Shown here one piece after another: positions 49,649 through 49,695 of a stretch of 49,695 bases of DNA. The stretch covers positions 1 to 49,695 of the forward strand of contig JAIOAW010000018.1 in the NCBI GenBank assembly GCA_019873625.1. Direction: 5' to 3'. The notes under the pieces were generated by a model that was given only the letters and a program-made list of their open reading frames with translations, was not told where the DNA came from and searched no databases. The translations under genes were made by a program, and so were the position numbers. The stretch's first letter is position 1. The number at the start of each line of letters is the position of its first letter. Source of the stretch: Chloroflexota bacterium. Lineage in GTDB: Bacteria > Chloroflexota > Anaerolineae > UBA1429.

Positions 49649-49695
49649 GTGTCATCTTTTCAGCCCGTGTGGGAACCCCTAGAAGGGGTTCGGCC
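49649..49695 (+). CDS. Start of a gene running off the window edge
   Basis: A GTG at 49649 follows GGGAGGGAAGG (strong ribosome-binding site) and stays open for 15 codons (MSSFQPVWEPLEGVR...) to the window edge. The 50 bp before it hold no other clear feature. Product unknown. Confidence 0.45.
   Translation, partial: MSSFQPVWEPLEGVR

Noticed and set aside
1-49695. CRISPR arrays, tRNA or rRNA genes, integrase or transposase genes
   Set aside because: Reading by eye showed no regularly spaced direct repeats, no tRNA T-loop signature with cloverleaf context, no rRNA text and no recombinase ORF. A tRNAscan or Rfam run could still find a cryptic RNA.

Overview
The window is a GC-rich bacterial chromosome segment with densely packed genes, many sharing 4-base ATGA or GTGA start/stop overlaps. 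I read it as a member of the Chloroflexota (Anaerolineae or Thermoflexia-like). This is inference from the gene set and style: a bifunctional-nuclease-domain gene next to dnaB, a DnaD-type protein plus a DnaC-type loader, an S18 with a long acidic tail, and a fermentative NiFe hydrogenase system. No rRNA, tRNA, transposase, integrase or CRISPR array was recognised, so the segment looks like core chromosome with some accessory operons.

Layout. 0.2-2.1 kb (+): yebC-ruvC-ruvA. 2.2-6.3 kb (-): three complex-I/hydrogenase-4-like membrane subunits plus a small membrane protein. 6.5-14.6 kb (+): a BFN-domain protein, dnaB, a DnaD-like protein and a helicase loader carrying two AAA+ domains in tandem, then a membrane-anchored glycosidase and a large glycosyltransferase. 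14.6-25.8 kb (-): fdhD, then a 12-gene hydrogenase operon. 26-27.4 kb (+): a split UxaA-type dehydratase. 27.5-31.1 kb: lysS-greA (-), a pseudouridine synthase (+), a VanZ-like protein and a small membrane protein (-). 31.2-35 kb: a membrane protein and a GH5 lipoprotein (+), then hpt with a nuclease-like partner and a methyltransferase (-). 35.2-39.4 kb: rel/spoT (+) convergent with a peptidyl-prolyl isomerase and rpsR/rpsF (-). 39.5-43.4 kb: an aminotransferase and a homocysteine methyltransferase (-), an NTPase and a sugar-type dehydratase (+). 43.5-46.7 kb (+): a GlpA-like/GlpB-like/DUF1667 trio. 46.7-49.7 kb: a tiny membrane protein under two LexA-type boxes (-), then a HAD hydrolase and an ABC-F ATPase behind a leader-peptide/terminator region (+).

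The centrepiece is the hydrogenase operon. It encodes the NuoE-, NuoF- and NuoG-like subunits of an electron-bifurcating-type hydrogenase, but the catalytic part is a [NiFe] small/large pair with its own maturation protease, not an [FeFe] H-cluster subunit. The first half of the operon (two DRTGG proteins, a CBS-HATPase, a PHP protein, a lone HATPase and an HndB-like ferredoxin) is a sensory or assembly set that I know best from [FeFe]-hydrogenase operons of anaerobes. Its promoter is near-consensus, and its -10 box lies inside a Rex/CRP-type palindrome, which suggests repression according to NADH/NAD+ state.

Other regulatory features can be read directly. A hairpin with a T-run lies in the greA leader. 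Two near-consensus promoters sit so close to their ATG that the mRNAs would be leaderless. A candidate leader peptide and terminator precede the HAD/ABC-F pair. A perfect 14-bp bidirectional terminator separates convergent genes. Start codons were reassigned where a Shine-Dalgarno sequence supported an internal start.
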